NCBI GenBank assembly: GCA_963711465.1
Contig: CAVQEG010000001.1
Span: forward strand, 1,736,001-1,800,000
Direction of reading: 5' to 3'
Length of the DNA: 64,000 nt
DNA from: CAVQEG01 sp963711465
GTDB taxonomy: Bacteria > Bacteroidota > Ignavibacteria > OLB7
Shown one piece after another: positions 54,930 to 63,948 of the stretch (position 1 is its first letter; every line of letters begins with the position of its first letter). The notes beneath the pieces were generated by a model, which was given only the letters and a program-made list of their open reading frames with translations, did no database searches and had not been told where the DNA came from. The position numbers were made by a program, and so were the translations under genes.

Positions 54930-56969
54930 ATGACGAGGAAGAAGGCGACCACCGCGCCGAAACCGACCAGCAGGAAAGCGATTAGCAAGAAGGGAGCAGC
55001 GGCCGGCGCGCAGCCGATCGACGCGACCGATTCGATCACGTCGGTGCTGCACGAGGACCGCGTGTTCATGCCGCCGGAGGAATTTTCCGAGCACGCGCGA
55101 ATCGGATCGATGGACACCTATCGGAAGCTGCGTCGGCAGGCGGAGAAGGATCCGGAGAAATTCTGGGCGGACATTGCCACGCAGCTGCACTGGTTCAGAC
55201 CGTGGAAGACGCTGCTGCGGTCGAAGCCGCCGACTGCGAAGTGGTTCGTCGGTGGTCGGACGAACATGAGCTACAACTGTCTGGACCGCCATCTGGACTC
55301 CTGGCGTCGAACGAAGGCGGCGATCATCTGGGAGGGCGAGCCGGGCGAGATCCGCACGCTCACCTATCAGCAGCTGCACGCGGAGGTGTGTCGATTCGCC
55401 AACGCGCTGCTGCAGCTCGGCGTCGGCAAGGGTGACACTGTCGCGATCTACATGGGAATGGTTCCCGAGGCGGCCATCGCCATGCTCGCCTGCACACGCA
55501 TCGGTGCGGTGCACAACGTCGTCTTCGGCGGATTCAGTGCCGACGCGCTCCGAGAGCGGATGATCGATTCGAACACGAAGGTGCTCATCACCCAGGACGC
55601 TGCATGGCGTCGGGGCGAACATGTCCGCCTCAAGGAGGAAGCCGACCGTGCCACGCGCGGCGTCACCACGCTGGAGCACGTCATCGTGCTTCGGCGCACC
55701 GGCATCGACATCCGGATGAAGGGCGGTCGCGATCACTGGTGGCATGAGCTGGTCGAGGGCGCGTCCTCGAGCGCACCCGCGGCAAAGCTCGATGCGGAGG
55801 ACCCCCTCTACATCCTCTACACATCGGGTTCCACCGGAAAGCCAAAGGGCATCCTGCACACGCTCGGCGGCAGCATGGTCTGGGCGTACTACACCACGCG
55901 CATGGTCTTCGACATTCGCGACGACGACGTCTACTGGTGCACAGCGGACATCGGCTGGGTGACCGGCCACGCCTACGTCGTCTACGGACCGCTGCTCAAC
56001 GGCGCCACGACGGTGATGTACGAGGGCGCGCCGAATCATCCGGAACCGGATCGGTCATGGGATCTCATTGAACGACATCGGATCTCGATCTACTACACCG
56101 CGCCGACGGCGATCCGCTCGTTCATGCGCTGGGGCGAGGGCTATCCGCGGCGTCACGACCTGACGTCGCTTCGGCTGCTGGGCACCGTGGGCGAGCCGAT
56201 CAATCCCGAAGCGTGGATGTGGTACCGCGCGACGATCGGTGGCAATCGCTGTCCGATCGTCGACACGTGGTGGCAGACGGAGACGGGAGGAATCATGATC
56301 TCGCCGTTGCCCGGCGCCACGCCAACCAAACCGGGTTCGGCAACGCTTCCGCTTCCCGGCATCGACGCCGACGTGGTGCGTCGCGACGGAACCTCATGCA
56401 GGGCGAACGAAGGAGGATTCCTGGTCATCAGAAGTCCGTGGCCGTCGATGCTGCGGACGATCCACGGTGACGCCGAGCGGTTCCGCCGGACGTACTGGAG
56501 TCAGTACAAGGGGTGGTACTTCACCGGTGACGGAGCGCGGCGCGACGCCGACGGGTACTTCTGGATCATGGGTCGGGTCGATGACGTGGTGAACGTGAGC
56601 GGTCACCGCCTCGGTACGGCCGAGATCGAATCGTCGCTCGTCTCACACCGGCAGGTCACCGAGGCAGCGGTGGTGGCAATCCCCGATGAGATCAAGGGCA
56701 ATTCGCTCAAGGCGTTCGTGACACTCAAGCGTGACGTCCAGCCGACGCCGCAGCTTGCCGAGGAGCTGCGGCAGCACGTCGGCCGAGAGATCGGCGCGAT
56801 CGCTCGACCGGACGACATCAGGTTCACCGATGCCCTGCCCAAGACGCGATCGGGAAAGATCATGCGACGGCTGCTGCGCGAGATTGCCTCGACGGGTCGT
56901 GTGACGGGCGACGTGACGACGCTCGAGGATTACTCCACGCTCGAGAAGCTTCGCGGCGACGAGGAGTAG
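54930..56969 (+). CDS. acs: Acetyl-CoA synthetase
   Basis: The 679-residue enzyme activates acetate with ATP and CoA through acetyl-AMP. The adenylation P-loop is YTSGSTGKPKGILHT, TWWQTETGG lies in the substrate-pocket region, WYFTGDGARRDADGYFWIMGR in the hinge, and the acetylation-site Lys in PKTRSGKIMRRLLRE. The first 45 residues form a Lys/Ala/Pro-rich extension before the typical ACS N-terminus; an internal start is possible. It belongs with pckA to acetate-to-sugar carbon flow. It is convergent with hup across a strong hairpin. Confidence 0.93.
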   Translation: MTRKKATTAPKPTSRKAISKKGAAAGAQPIDATDSITSVLHEDRVFMPPEEFSEHARIGSMDTYRKLRRQAEKDPEKFWADIATQLHWFRPWKTLLRSKPPTAKWFVGGRTNMSYNCLDRHLDSWRRTKAAIIWEGEPGEIRTLTYQQLHAEVCRFANALLQLGVGKGDTVAIYMGMVPEAAIAMLACTRIGAVHNVVFGGFSADALRERMIDSNTKVLITQDAAWRRGEHVRLKEEADRATRGVTTLEHVIVLRRTGIDIRMKGGRDHWWHELVEGASSSAPAAKLDAEDPLYILYTSGSTGKPKGILHTLGGSMVWAYYTTRMVFDIRDDDVYWCTADIGWVTGHAYVVYGPLLNGATTVMYEGAPNHPEPDRSWDLIERHRISIYYTAPTAIRSFMRWGEGYPRRHDLTSLRLLGTVGEPINPEAWMWYRATIGGNRCPIVDTWWQTETGGIMISPLPGATPTKPGSATLPLPGIDADVVRRDGTSCRANEGGFLVIRSPWPSMLRTIHGDAERFRRTYWSQYKGWYFTGDGARRDADGYFWIMGRVDDVVNVSGHRLGTAEIESSLVSHRQVTEAAVVAIPDEIKGNSLKAFVTLKRDVQPTPQLAEELRQHVGREIGAIARPDDIRFTDALPKTRSGKIMRRLLREIASTGRVTGDVTTLEDYSTLEKLRGDEE

Positions 56970-56992
56970 CGCTCCGATGACGGCAGCGGACA

Positions 56993-57030
56993 AAAAGAAA
57001 GGGCCCCGAGCGAATCGCCCGGGGCCCTTT
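56993..57030. terminator. Bidirectional terminator between acs and hup
   Basis: AAAGGGCCCCG pairs with CGGGGCCCTTT. On the plus strand the stem ends in TTT, and on the minus strand TTTCTTTTTG follows. It lies between convergent genes. Confidence 0.85.
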
Positions 57031-57046
57031 CACCATCCGATGGTCA

Positions 57047-57334
57047 CTACTTCTTCTTGACGCCGGCCACCGTGTCCTTCAGCGACTTGCCCGCCGAGAA
57101 CTTGGGGACCTTGCGTGCGGCGATCTTGATCACCTCGCCCGTGCGCGGATTCTTACCCTTGCGCGCCGCCCGCTTGCTCACGCCGAACGTTCCGAAGCCG
57201 ACGAGCTGGACGCTCTCACCCTTCTTGAGCGACTTCGAAATGTTGTCGACGGTGGCGGAGAGGGCGCGCTCGGCATCGGCCTTGCTGAGCTCGGTGTCCT
57301 TTGCGATCGCCTCTACCAGTTGAGACTTGTTCAC
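57047..57334 (-). CDS. hup: Histone-like DNA-binding protein HU
   Basis: The 95-residue protein has the full HU pattern: MNKSQLVEAIAKDTELSKAD, LVGFGTFGVSKRAARKGKNP (the DNA-intercalating beta-arm with RTGEVIKI) and a Lys-rich tail. HU bends DNA and compacts the nucleoid. It starts with GTG, supported by AGGAGG 7 bp upstream. A TTG-N20-TAGTTTCG promoter-like pair lies about 55-80 bp upstream. Confidence 0.96.
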   Translation of the reverse strand: MNKSQLVEAIAKDTELSKADAERALSATVDNISKSLKKGESVQLVGFGTFGVSKRAARKGKNPRTGEVIKIAARKVPKFSAGKSLKDTVAGVKKK

Positions 57335-57386
57335 GGATGACCTCCTGATTGAGAGAAGTAGATTGTTCCTGGGCTTCCGACGGCGC

Positions 57387-57417
57387 CGAAACTACTCCAC
57401 GGTGATCTGATATGCAA
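57387..57417 (-). promoter_or_regulatory. Promoter of hup (TTG-N20-TAGTTTCG)
   Basis: On the minus strand TTG (57417-57415) and TAGTTTCG (57394-57387) are 20 nt apart. The -7 box differs from TAnnTTTG at one base. The leader to the GTG is about 53 nt. Confidence 0.5.
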
Positions 57418-57536
57418 TAGGCGAGGCGCCGCAATGGTAGATTTTATGCGGTCTGCGGCGGGTCGCCGTGCTGAACACCGCTTCGCAAGGGGCGTTCCGA
57501 AGGTCGACCGGCGCAATCTCCCGCCGCTGCTGGACT

Positions 57537-58274
57537 TCAGCCGGCGGGCACCATCCCAATGACGGCCATCGCACGCCCGCTCTTCAGGCCGCCCCTCCGA
57601 TAACTCTGCATTCGGTCGTCGCAGATCGTGCATCGCATGTCGAGCTCGATGTTCGCCGCGGATACACCTGATGCGAGCAGTTGATCGAACACCACTCCGG
57701 GGTTGTCGAAGAGATACTTGCCGCCGCCGATCTCGCGGCTGTAGTGCCCTTCGAATTCCCGCGCCACCTCCGCTCCCACTTCGTAGCAGCACTGTCTGGC
57801 CGCGGCACCGACGTACACGCGAAGCACTTCGGCGTCCGTTCCGAATTCCTCCCGCATCGTCGCGATCGTCATGCCCGTCACGTTCAACCGCGTTCCCCTC
57901 CAGCCCGAGTGTACGCCTCCGACCGCATGATTGACCGGATCGTAGAGCAGCACCGGGATGCAGTCGGCGATACTGATCGCCAGCAGGTGGCCCGGATTTC
58001 CCGTCACCATTGCGTCGCTGTCGCCGCGTTCGTACTCGCCATCGACGACGACCACGCGGTCGCCGTGGACCTGACGCTGGGTAACGAGCTGTTCGACGCC
58101 GAAGCCGAGCCGCCCGGCCAGTCGCGCGCGATTGGCCTCCACGCGCGCGGGGTCGTCACCCACGGTCAACGACATGTTGAATCCATACGCGCTCGGGATC
58201 GGTCCCGCCTCGGACATCGCGGCGCGGACGTCAGCGTGCTCCGCGAAGATGCGCGGCTCATAGATCAGGGGCAT
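57537..58274 (-). CDS. pgeF: Polyphenol-oxidase/laccase-domain protein (PgeF/YfiH family)
   Basis: The 245-residue protein belongs to the DUF152 group. E. coli YfiH edits wrongly built muropeptide precursors, and other members are purine nucleoside phosphorylases. The metal ligands are visible: QVHGDRVVV, SIADCIPVLLYDP and GGVHSGWRGTRLNVTG. The ATG at 58274 (MPLIYEP) is used and overlaps the end of comEC by 10 bp, so the two are translationally coupled. The open frame upstream lies inside comEC in another frame and was rejected. Confidence 0.88.
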   Translation of the reverse strand: MPLIYEPRIFAEHADVRAAMSEAGPIPSAYGFNMSLTVGDDPARVEANRARLAGRLGFGVEQLVTQRQVHGDRVVVVDGEYERGDSDAMVTGNPGHLLAISIADCIPVLLYDPVNHAVGGVHSGWRGTRLNVTGMTIATMREEFGTDAEVLRVYVGAAARQCCYEVGAEVAREFEGHYSREIGGGKYLFDNPGVVFDQLLASGVSAANIELDMRCTICDDRMQSYRRGGLKSGRAMAVIGMVPAG

Positions 58275-60277
58275 GCGTGCAGTGTCAGTCGGTTGTGGAA
58301 ATCGCGTGTCAGAATCAGAGCCCGGCCGATGGGTCGATCCAGCGGCACCTGCAGCAGCCGGAGCGCGTGCAACCGGACCTCCTTCAGCGACCGTACGGTC
58401 GTGCCGGAAACGATCACCGGCCATCGGCGAAGCGCCACCTCTCGGGGTCGAACCGACAAGAGAATACCCTGCCATGCAGAGGATCCCCCGCCGGACGCGC
58501 CGATCGAGTCGATCGGTATGACGGCGACCCCCCCGGCGCCGGTGCCATCCACCGCTCGGACGAACGTGGCGACGGCCGCGGAGTCACGCGCGTCGGCGAC
58601 GAATGCGCTCGTCGTCGTGTCGCTGAACGCGACGACGGCGGTTCCCGATCGACAGGGAATCAGCGCCACCCGATCGCAAGGGCCACTTCCCCAACCAGGC
58701 GCGACACGTGTGAGGCAGAGCACTGCCAGTACGATGAGACACAGACGGAGCGCCACCTGGGCCGGAGTCCGGGCAAACGCAAGATAGAGCAGCCCTGCGG
58801 CAAGCGTCCACGCCAGACCCGGACCGATCCGCCCGACGGTGATGCCCGTAAACGGCAGCTGACTGAAGTACAGAATCGCCGCACGGGCGGCCCCGGTCGC
58901 CAGCACACAGGTTCCGCCGAACCATGTCGCTGCGCTCACCGAAACCGTCATCGCCACGGCCCCCGCGAGACCCGCGCCGAGAGCGATCGAGATGAGCGGA
59001 ATGGCGATCAGATTTACGGCGAGCGACGTGACCGGTACGTACCCGAAGAACGTCAACACGAAGGGAAGCGTGAACAGTTGTGCGCAGATCGATGCGGCAA
59101 CCATCGTGGCGAGGTACCGGCCGGGAGTGCCGAGGCGAGCCACGATCCGAGTTCGCTGCAACGCTCTATACGTCGGCACGACGCCGACGATGATCCCGGC
59201 CACCGACGCGAACGACAGCTGAAAGCCGGCGTCGTGAAGCTGTCCGGGATCGATCACGAGGATCACCAGCGCAGCGGCACCAAGCGTGTTCAGCGGACGG
59301 GGAATCCGTCCCGCATGGCGTGCAACCATGAAGAATGACGCCATAAGGGCCGCGCGAACGATGCTCGATCCCGCGCCAGCCAGCGCGACGTATGCGCCGA
59401 TCATGACGATGAAGACGATCAGCTGCGCCGGGCGCGACGGTATCCAGCTCACGATGACGAAGAGCACCAGCGCGATCACACCGACGTGCAGACCGCTGAC
59501 GGCCAGCAGGTGAACCGTTCCGGTGATCCGGAACGCATCGATCGTCGATCGATCGACCGCGCCACGTTCGCCGAGGATGAGTGCCCGCAGAATGTCACCG
59601 TCCTCGCCGCCCACACACGCCTCGGCGAAGCGTCGCACGTGTCGTCGTACCCGTGCGAGCACGAACGTGAGACCATGGAGGTCGCCGCGCTCGAACCGGT
59701 AGGAGCTCCGTGGGCGCCAGACGTCGAACGTCAGCGCGACGCCGCGGTCTGCCAGCCACGAGCGATAGTCGAACGCTCCGGGCACGGCGGGTCCCGGAGC
59801 GGCCGATAGCGTGCCGACGACCGAGACGTGGTCTCCTCTGTGCGGAATCGAACTGCGCTCGGCGGACGTGTCGCGGATGCGCACGAGCACGGCGGTGTGC
59901 GGGTGCGCTATCTGATTGCGGAACAGGATCGAGTCACACTCGACGGTCATTTCCCACCTGTCGGTCCGGCGGATCGGCTCGACGACGACGCGGCCGACGA
60001 GTTCGGCGTCGGCAATCCGTACGTCGTCGGATCGGACCAGCGGCCGCGGATACGCATCACGCGCAACAGCACCGGCGGCGACAGCGCACGCCAGGCAGAG
60101 CGGTGCGACCATCGGAACGCCGGCCAGCATCGTGCAGCCGAGCAGGAGCAGTCCGACACCGAGCGCCGCCACCGCAAGGGGCGCGGGAACGCCGACGAGG
60201 TCGCTGAGCGAGATTCCGAGCGCGAAGGCGATCGCGAATTTCAGAGCGGGATAGTAGTGCCAGCCTCTGTCGATCAT
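58265..60277 (-). CDS. comEC: ComEC/Rec2-type DNA uptake channel, without metallo-beta-lactamase domain
   Basis: The 670-residue inner-membrane protein has a DUF4131-like N-terminal part (hydrophobic segments at about 10-75), a soluble OB-like domain and then the competence domain with HLLAVSGLHVGVIALVLFVI and a long series of transmembrane segments up to about residue 515. The final 150 residues have no HxHxDH, so the C-terminal metallo-beta-lactamase nuclease domain seen in many ComEC proteins is lacking or degenerate. It would carry single-stranded DNA across the inner membrane during transformation. The ATG at 60277 is used. It is coupled to pgeF and divergent from the NifU-like gene. Confidence 0.88.
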   Translation of the reverse strand: MIDRGWHYYPALKFAIAFALGISLSDLVGVPAPLAVAALGVGLLLLGCTMLAGVPMVAPLCLACAVAAGAVARDAYPRPLVRSDDVRIADAELVGRVVVEPIRRTDRWEMTVECDSILFRNQIAHPHTAVLVRIRDTSAERSSIPHRGDHVSVVGTLSAAPGPAVPGAFDYRSWLADRGVALTFDVWRPRSSYRFERGDLHGLTFVLARVRRHVRRFAEACVGGEDGDILRALILGERGAVDRSTIDAFRITGTVHLLAVSGLHVGVIALVLFVIVSWIPSRPAQLIVFIVMIGAYVALAGAGSSIVRAALMASFFMVARHAGRIPRPLNTLGAAALVILVIDPGQLHDAGFQLSFASVAGIIVGVVPTYRALQRTRIVARLGTPGRYLATMVAASICAQLFTLPFVLTFFGYVPVTSLAVNLIAIPLISIALGAGLAGAVAMTVSVSAATWFGGTCVLATGAARAAILYFSQLPFTGITVGRIGPGLAWTLAAGLLYLAFARTPAQVALRLCLIVLAVLCLTRVAPGWGSGPCDRVALIPCRSGTAVVAFSDTTTSAFVADARDSAAVATFVRAVDGTGAGGVAVIPIDSIGASGGGSSAWQGILLSVRPREVALRRWPVIVSGTTVRSLKEVRLHALRLLQVPLDRPIGRALILTRDFHNRLTLHACP

Positions 60278-60415
60278 GATCGTGGCAATGGTGGTGAAAT
60301 CGGTGATGGTGGCGAAGCAGGTGCGCCGTCGCGCACGACGGCCATCCGGATCGGTCGGCGGACGATTTGATTATCTTGATCGGCGACCGATCATGTGAGC
60401 CAACGAGACCCATGG

Positions 60416-60673
60416 ATGGTGATGAGCGGGAACGACGGTGGTGAAATTCTTGGAACGATCGAGTCGATCATCGACGACGACGTGCGGCCGTTGATCGAGA
60501 TGGACGGGGGCACGATCGAGCTTACTCGCTACGTCGACCGCACCGTCTACGTCCGTCTCGCCGGTGCCTGCAGCACGTGTCCGTCGTCGCACCTGACGCT
60601 CAAGGGCGGCGTCGAGCGCGCGATCCGCCGCCGGATGCCGGAGGTTCGCGCCGTCGAGTTCGAGAACGACTGA
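60416..60673 (+). CDS. NifU-like C-terminal-domain Fe-S scaffold protein
   Basis: The 85-residue protein is a stand-alone NifU C-terminal domain (Nfu): IESIIDDDVRPLIEMDGGTIEL, then the cluster-binding CxxC in GACSTCPSSHLTLKGGVERA, and the final PEVRAVEFEND. Such proteins carry and hand on [4Fe-4S] clusters. ATGs at 60416 and 60422 are both possible; a GTG at 60395 would add seven residues. It converges on the MFS gene with 18 bp between the stops. Confidence 0.88.
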   Translation: MVMSGNDGGEILGTIESIIDDDVRPLIEMDGGTIELTRYVDRTVYVRLAGACSTCPSSHLTLKGGVERAIRRRMPEVRAVEFEND

Positions 60674-60691
60674 TCTGCCGCCACCGCCGCC

Positions 60692-61954
60692 TCACCGCAG
60701 CGCTCCCACCTGTTCACCGACGCCACCCGACCCGTACCGCCTTAGACGTGGATACCGCCACGCCGTCCAGCCGACGACGAGAATGGTGGCGACGCCTCCG
60801 GTAACGACCGCCAGCGGCGCGCCGAAGAGCGACGCGACGATTCCCGCCTCGAGGTTGCCGAGCTGCGGTCCGCCCATGAAGAACACCATGTTCACAGAAT
60901 TCATCCGACCGCGGATATAGTCCGGCGTCACCAGCTGGCGAATCGTCTGACGCAGTACGGTGCTCACCGAATCGCCGGCGCCAACGGCTGCGAGCATGAT
61001 GAGCGACAGCGCGTAGCTGCTCGAGACGCCGAAGAGTATCGTCGCCACGCCGTAGAGTCCCACCGACCACAGCAGCAGTCGTCCCTTGTGGCGCACATCG
61101 ACGATGAGCGACATCGCGAGTCCCGCCACGAGCGATCCGATCGCCTCGGCCGAGTAGAGCAGACCAAATCCCTGCGGACCGACGCGTAAGATGTCCCTGG
61201 CGAAAATCGGCAGCAGCGTCGTCGCCGATGCAAAGAACGTGGCGAAGAAATCGAGCAGCATCGTCGAGAAGATCAACCGGCTGTCGCGTACGAACCGCAA
61301 TCCCTCGAACAGCGAATCCAGTCCCACGCGCGGGCGCTCCCCCTGGTGCGTCGGCAAATCGTGCAACAGCAGCACAGCGGCGATCGTGGCGACGAACGTG
61401 ACCGAATTGATCCAGTACACGGCGGCGACACCGAAGCCGGCGATGATCAGTCCGCTGAGCGCCGGTCCGATGATTCGCGCCGACTGGAACATCATGGTGT
61501 TGAGCGAGACCGCGTTGGTCAGATGCTCCGGTGGCACGAGGTTCGGGATCAGCGACTGACGAGCCGGATTGTCGAACGCGGTGGCGGCGGCGCTCAGCGC
61601 CGTGAGTCCCAGTACGATGGCGGCCGTGTCCAGATCGAGCGAGGTCACCAGCGCGAGCACGCCGGAGGCGACGAGCATCGACGACTGGGTGACGAGCATC
61701 ACTCGGCGGCGATCGCGACTGTCGGCAACCATCCCACCGAGCAGCGAGAAGACGACGACCGGCACCACGCGCACCAGCCCGATCAGTCCCAGCATGACCG
61801 CCGAATCCGTCTGCTGGTAGATCTGCCAGCTGATCGCCGCCCACTGCATCTGCGAGCCCGCAACGGAGACCATCTGGCCGAACCACAGCAGACGGAAGTT
61901 CCGATGCGTCAGCGCAGGCAGCCGATCGGGGATCAGCGTTCGAAGAGTCGACAT
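60692..61954 (-). CDS. MFS transporter (MFS_3/EntS-like exporter)
   Basis: The 420-residue inner-membrane protein has 12 hydrophobic segments. RNFRLLWFGQMVSVAGSQMQ and GLIGLVRVVPVVVFSLLGGM, followed by the loop-2-3 motif VADSRDRRRVM, are typical of the MFS_3 (enterobactin-exporter-like) group, as is FDNPARQSLIPNLVPPEHLTNA. Transported substrate unknown; there is no siderophore cluster nearby. The ATG at 61954 is used because it places the conserved RNFRLLW at the usual distance. The rhodanese gene lies 16 bp upstream in the same direction. Confidence 0.85.
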   Translation of the reverse strand: MSTLRTLIPDRLPALTHRNFRLLWFGQMVSVAGSQMQWAAISWQIYQQTDSAVMLGLIGLVRVVPVVVFSLLGGMVADSRDRRRVMLVTQSSMLVASGVLALVTSLDLDTAAIVLGLTALSAAATAFDNPARQSLIPNLVPPEHLTNAVSLNTMMFQSARIIGPALSGLIIAGFGVAAVYWINSVTFVATIAAVLLLHDLPTHQGERPRVGLDSLFEGLRFVRDSRLIFSTMLLDFFATFFASATTLLPIFARDILRVGPQGFGLLYSAEAIGSLVAGLAMSLIVDVRHKGRLLLWSVGLYGVATILFGVSSSYALSLIMLAAVGAGDSVSTVLRQTIRQLVTPDYIRGRMNSVNMVFFMGGPQLGNLEAGIVASLFGAPLAVVTGGVATILVVGWTAWRYPRLRRYGSGGVGEQVGALR

Positions 61955-61970
61955 GTGTGGGTGATGACTG

Positions 61971-62543
61971 CTACCAGCGACTCCAGACCGGAACCTCGTC
62001 CTGGTGCGCGGCCATCGTTTCCCGGCCACCGCGCGTTATGAACAGACTCCAGAATCCATTGTACGGATGAATCTGATCGACCGGAGTGCTCCCACGATAG
62101 ACCGCTCGGCCCTGATTGTACCACAGGAACAGGCCGCCGTTGAGATCTCGGACGTTGGTGAACCCATGGTCGCGCATCCGTTCGACGATGCTCTGACTGC
62201 GATAGCCGACCGAGCAGTAGACGACGATGGCACGATCGCGATCGACGTCGTACAGTTCGTCGATGTCGAACGTCGCCGGGTTGGCCAACTGCGCGTTGCG
62301 AAGGTGCGAGACGGCATACTCCTCGGGTGTGCGCGCATCGAGCAGCAGCGGAGGATTCGATCCCTGCAGCTCCGCGGCGAGCACCTCGGGATCGATCGTC
62401 GGTATGCTGTCGCGATCACCATAGACGAGGTCGAGGAAACTCCGGAATCCGAATTCGGTGCGGAACAGCGTGAACATCGCGCCACCGAGCGTGAGCAGTG
62501 CCGATCCGATGCCGATCGAGATGATCTTCCTGGTCGATGTCAT
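61971..62543 (-). CDS. Membrane-anchored rhodanese-domain protein
   Basis: The 190-residue protein has one N-terminal hydrophobic anchor (about residues 6-26) and a rhodanese domain: PPLLLDARTPEEYAVSHLRNA and the catalytic loop VVYCSVGYRSQSIVERM with the active Cys, CX5R type. The residues after the domain (VYRGSTPVDQIHPYNGFWS) are an extra C-terminal part. Sulfurtransferase activity is likely; the partner is unknown. The ATG at 62543 is used. It shares direction with the downstream MFS gene and may be co-transcribed. Confidence 0.85.
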   Translation of the reverse strand: MTSTRKIISIGIGSALLTLGGAMFTLFRTEFGFRSFLDLVYGDRDSIPTIDPEVLAAELQGSNPPLLLDARTPEEYAVSHLRNAQLANPATFDIDELYDVDRDRAIVVYCSVGYRSQSIVERMRDHGFTNVRDLNGGLFLWYNQGRAVYRGSTPVDQIHPYNGFWSLFITRGGRETMAAHQDEVPVWSRW

Positions 62544-62659
62544 TGGTCGATGCGGTTGTGTGATGCGCGGCGCCCCCTGGCGGCCGTACCGCTCCAACGG
62601 GAAAGGGCAAACCTACCAAAGAATAGAGTCCCTCCCAGCACTCCTCGGATGCCTTCGAC

Positions 62660-62691
62660 TTGAACCGCCTCGCTTCGGAGCACTACCTTTG
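62660..62691 (+). promoter_or_regulatory. Promoter of the exported paralogue pair (TTG-N21-TACCTTTG)
   Basis: TTG at 62660-62662 and TACCTTTG at 62684-62691 are 21 bp apart, exactly as at the tRNA promoter (20572-20603). In both, GAATTCTTC follows the -7 box within 2 bases. The ATG is 89 bp downstream. Confidence 0.7.
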
Positions 62692-62779
62692 AATTCTTCT
62701 TCCGATGGCGCCGATAAACCGGTCGGCAACCGGGGCGTCCAACCGGCGACACTCGCCCGCTACAATTGCACGATCTGCC

Positions 62780-63346
62780 ATGCGCATTACGACTGCATTC
62801 CTCTTCGCCTTCCTCCTCATCGCCGGCACTTCTGGTGCCCACGCCCAGGACGGAGCCGATTCCTCGCTGACCCAGTCGTGGACCAGCGACAACTTCGGTT
62901 ACGGCTTCCGCTTCCCCGACAAGAGCATCGTCAAGTACAACCCGCTCGGCTCGGTCTACGACAAGGACAAGGGAACCGAGAAGGTGAATTTCATGATCCG
63001 TGGCGGACGTGGAGCGATCACCATCGAATTCTTCACCGAGCGTCACATGGTCCCGAAGGGCTTCCAGATACGCCCTGACAGTCTGTACTACTTTTCCAGC
63101 GATTCGACCGGGACCAACGGCAGGATCTTCCGCCGCGAGTACATCATGCGCGACCGCGTCGTCGAAGCGCAGATCCTGGTCACGCCGCGCGGAGAGGCCG
63201 ATATCCTTCCGCTCGTCGATCCGATCTTCGATTCCTTCGTCGCTCCCGAGGGTGCCGACTTCTCGCTGCAGGACTGGCGCTTCGGCCGCAGTGCCGATCA
63301 GGTGGAACGCCCGCGCTACGAACGGGAACCGCTGAAGAACCCATGA
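62780..63346 (+). CDS. Exported protein of unknown function (paralogue 1)
   Basis: The 188-residue protein has a signal peptide (MRITTAFLFAFLLIAGTSGA, cleavage near HAQ). The mature domain is beta-rich: FGYGFRFPDKSIVKYNPLGS, AITIEFFTERHMVPKGFQ and PLVDPIFDSFVAPEG. The ATG at 62780 is chosen because it starts the signal peptide; the upstream ATG at 62705 does not. The next gene encodes a similar protein and overlaps it by 4 bp. The family is not recognised. The shared end of both proteins (...IF[DE][ST]F...PxG) resembles small exported proteins that measure or bind other surface components, but this is only a guess. Confidence 0.7.
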   Translation: MRITTAFLFAFLLIAGTSGAHAQDGADSSLTQSWTSDNFGYGFRFPDKSIVKYNPLGSVYDKDKGTEKVNFMIRGGRGAITIEFFTERHMVPKGFQIRPDSLYYFSSDSTGTNGRIFRREYIMRDRVVEAQILVTPRGEADILPLVDPIFDSFVAPEGADFSLQDWRFGRSADQVERPRYEREPLKNP

Positions 63347-63927
63347 GTCGTCGAAGTCCGGCCGCGGCGTTGCCGTGGCGCGTGCTGCTTGCGACGCTTC
63401 CCGCGTTCATGCTACTGTTGCCGGTGACCTCTGCCTCGGCCCAACAGCCACCCGACAGTGCCACCGTCGCGCACATGACCGCTCAGTACGTCGACAGCCC
63501 GAAGGGCTACGTCGTGCGCGTTCCCCAGGACGCCGTGCTCGACTCCTCGCGCAGCGGTTGGAATCCCGAGGAACGATTCGAGCGCAGAGTCTTCCGCCTG
63601 TCCGACGGCGGAGAGATTCGTCTGACGGTCACCGTCGCCGCGCAATCGATTCCCGACAGCGCCACCCGCACCTCGGCCTACACCTGGGTCGACGACCGCA
63701 TCGCCACCGACAACGGCTATATCTACGCGCGCACGTGGTTCCTGCCGACGCGACGAGTCACAATGGAATTCGTGCCCCTGAAGGGTGGATCGGTGGCCCG
63801 CTATGTCGCCGTCCGGGAGCAGATCTTCGAGACCTTTCGATGGAAGCCGGGAGCCACCTCCTCACGCATCGATGTCGATCGCCACCAACACGTCGACCCC
63901 GCCGACTATGGATTTCCCCAACGCTGA
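63343..63927 (+). CDS. Exported protein of unknown function (paralogue 2)
   Basis: The 194-residue protein has a signal peptide (hydrophobic residues 13-32, ending ASAQQ). The mature part has the same order as its neighbour: KGYVVRVPQDAVLD, EIRLTVTVAAQSI, YARTWFLPTRRVTMEFVP and VREQIFETFRWKPG. The start ATG overlaps the stop of paralogue 1 (ATGA), so the two are made in step and might act together. No family is recognised. Confidence 0.7.
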   Translation: MSRRSPAAALPWRVLLATLPAFMLLLPVTSASAQQPPDSATVAHMTAQYVDSPKGYVVRVPQDAVLDSSRSGWNPEERFERRVFRLSDGGEIRLTVTVAAQSIPDSATRTSAYTWVDDRIATDNGYIYARTWFLPTRRVTMEFVPLKGGSVARYVAVREQIFETFRWKPGATSSRIDVDRHQHVDPADYGFPQR

Positions 63928-63948
63928 ACCAGGCGCGGCGTGCCGCGT

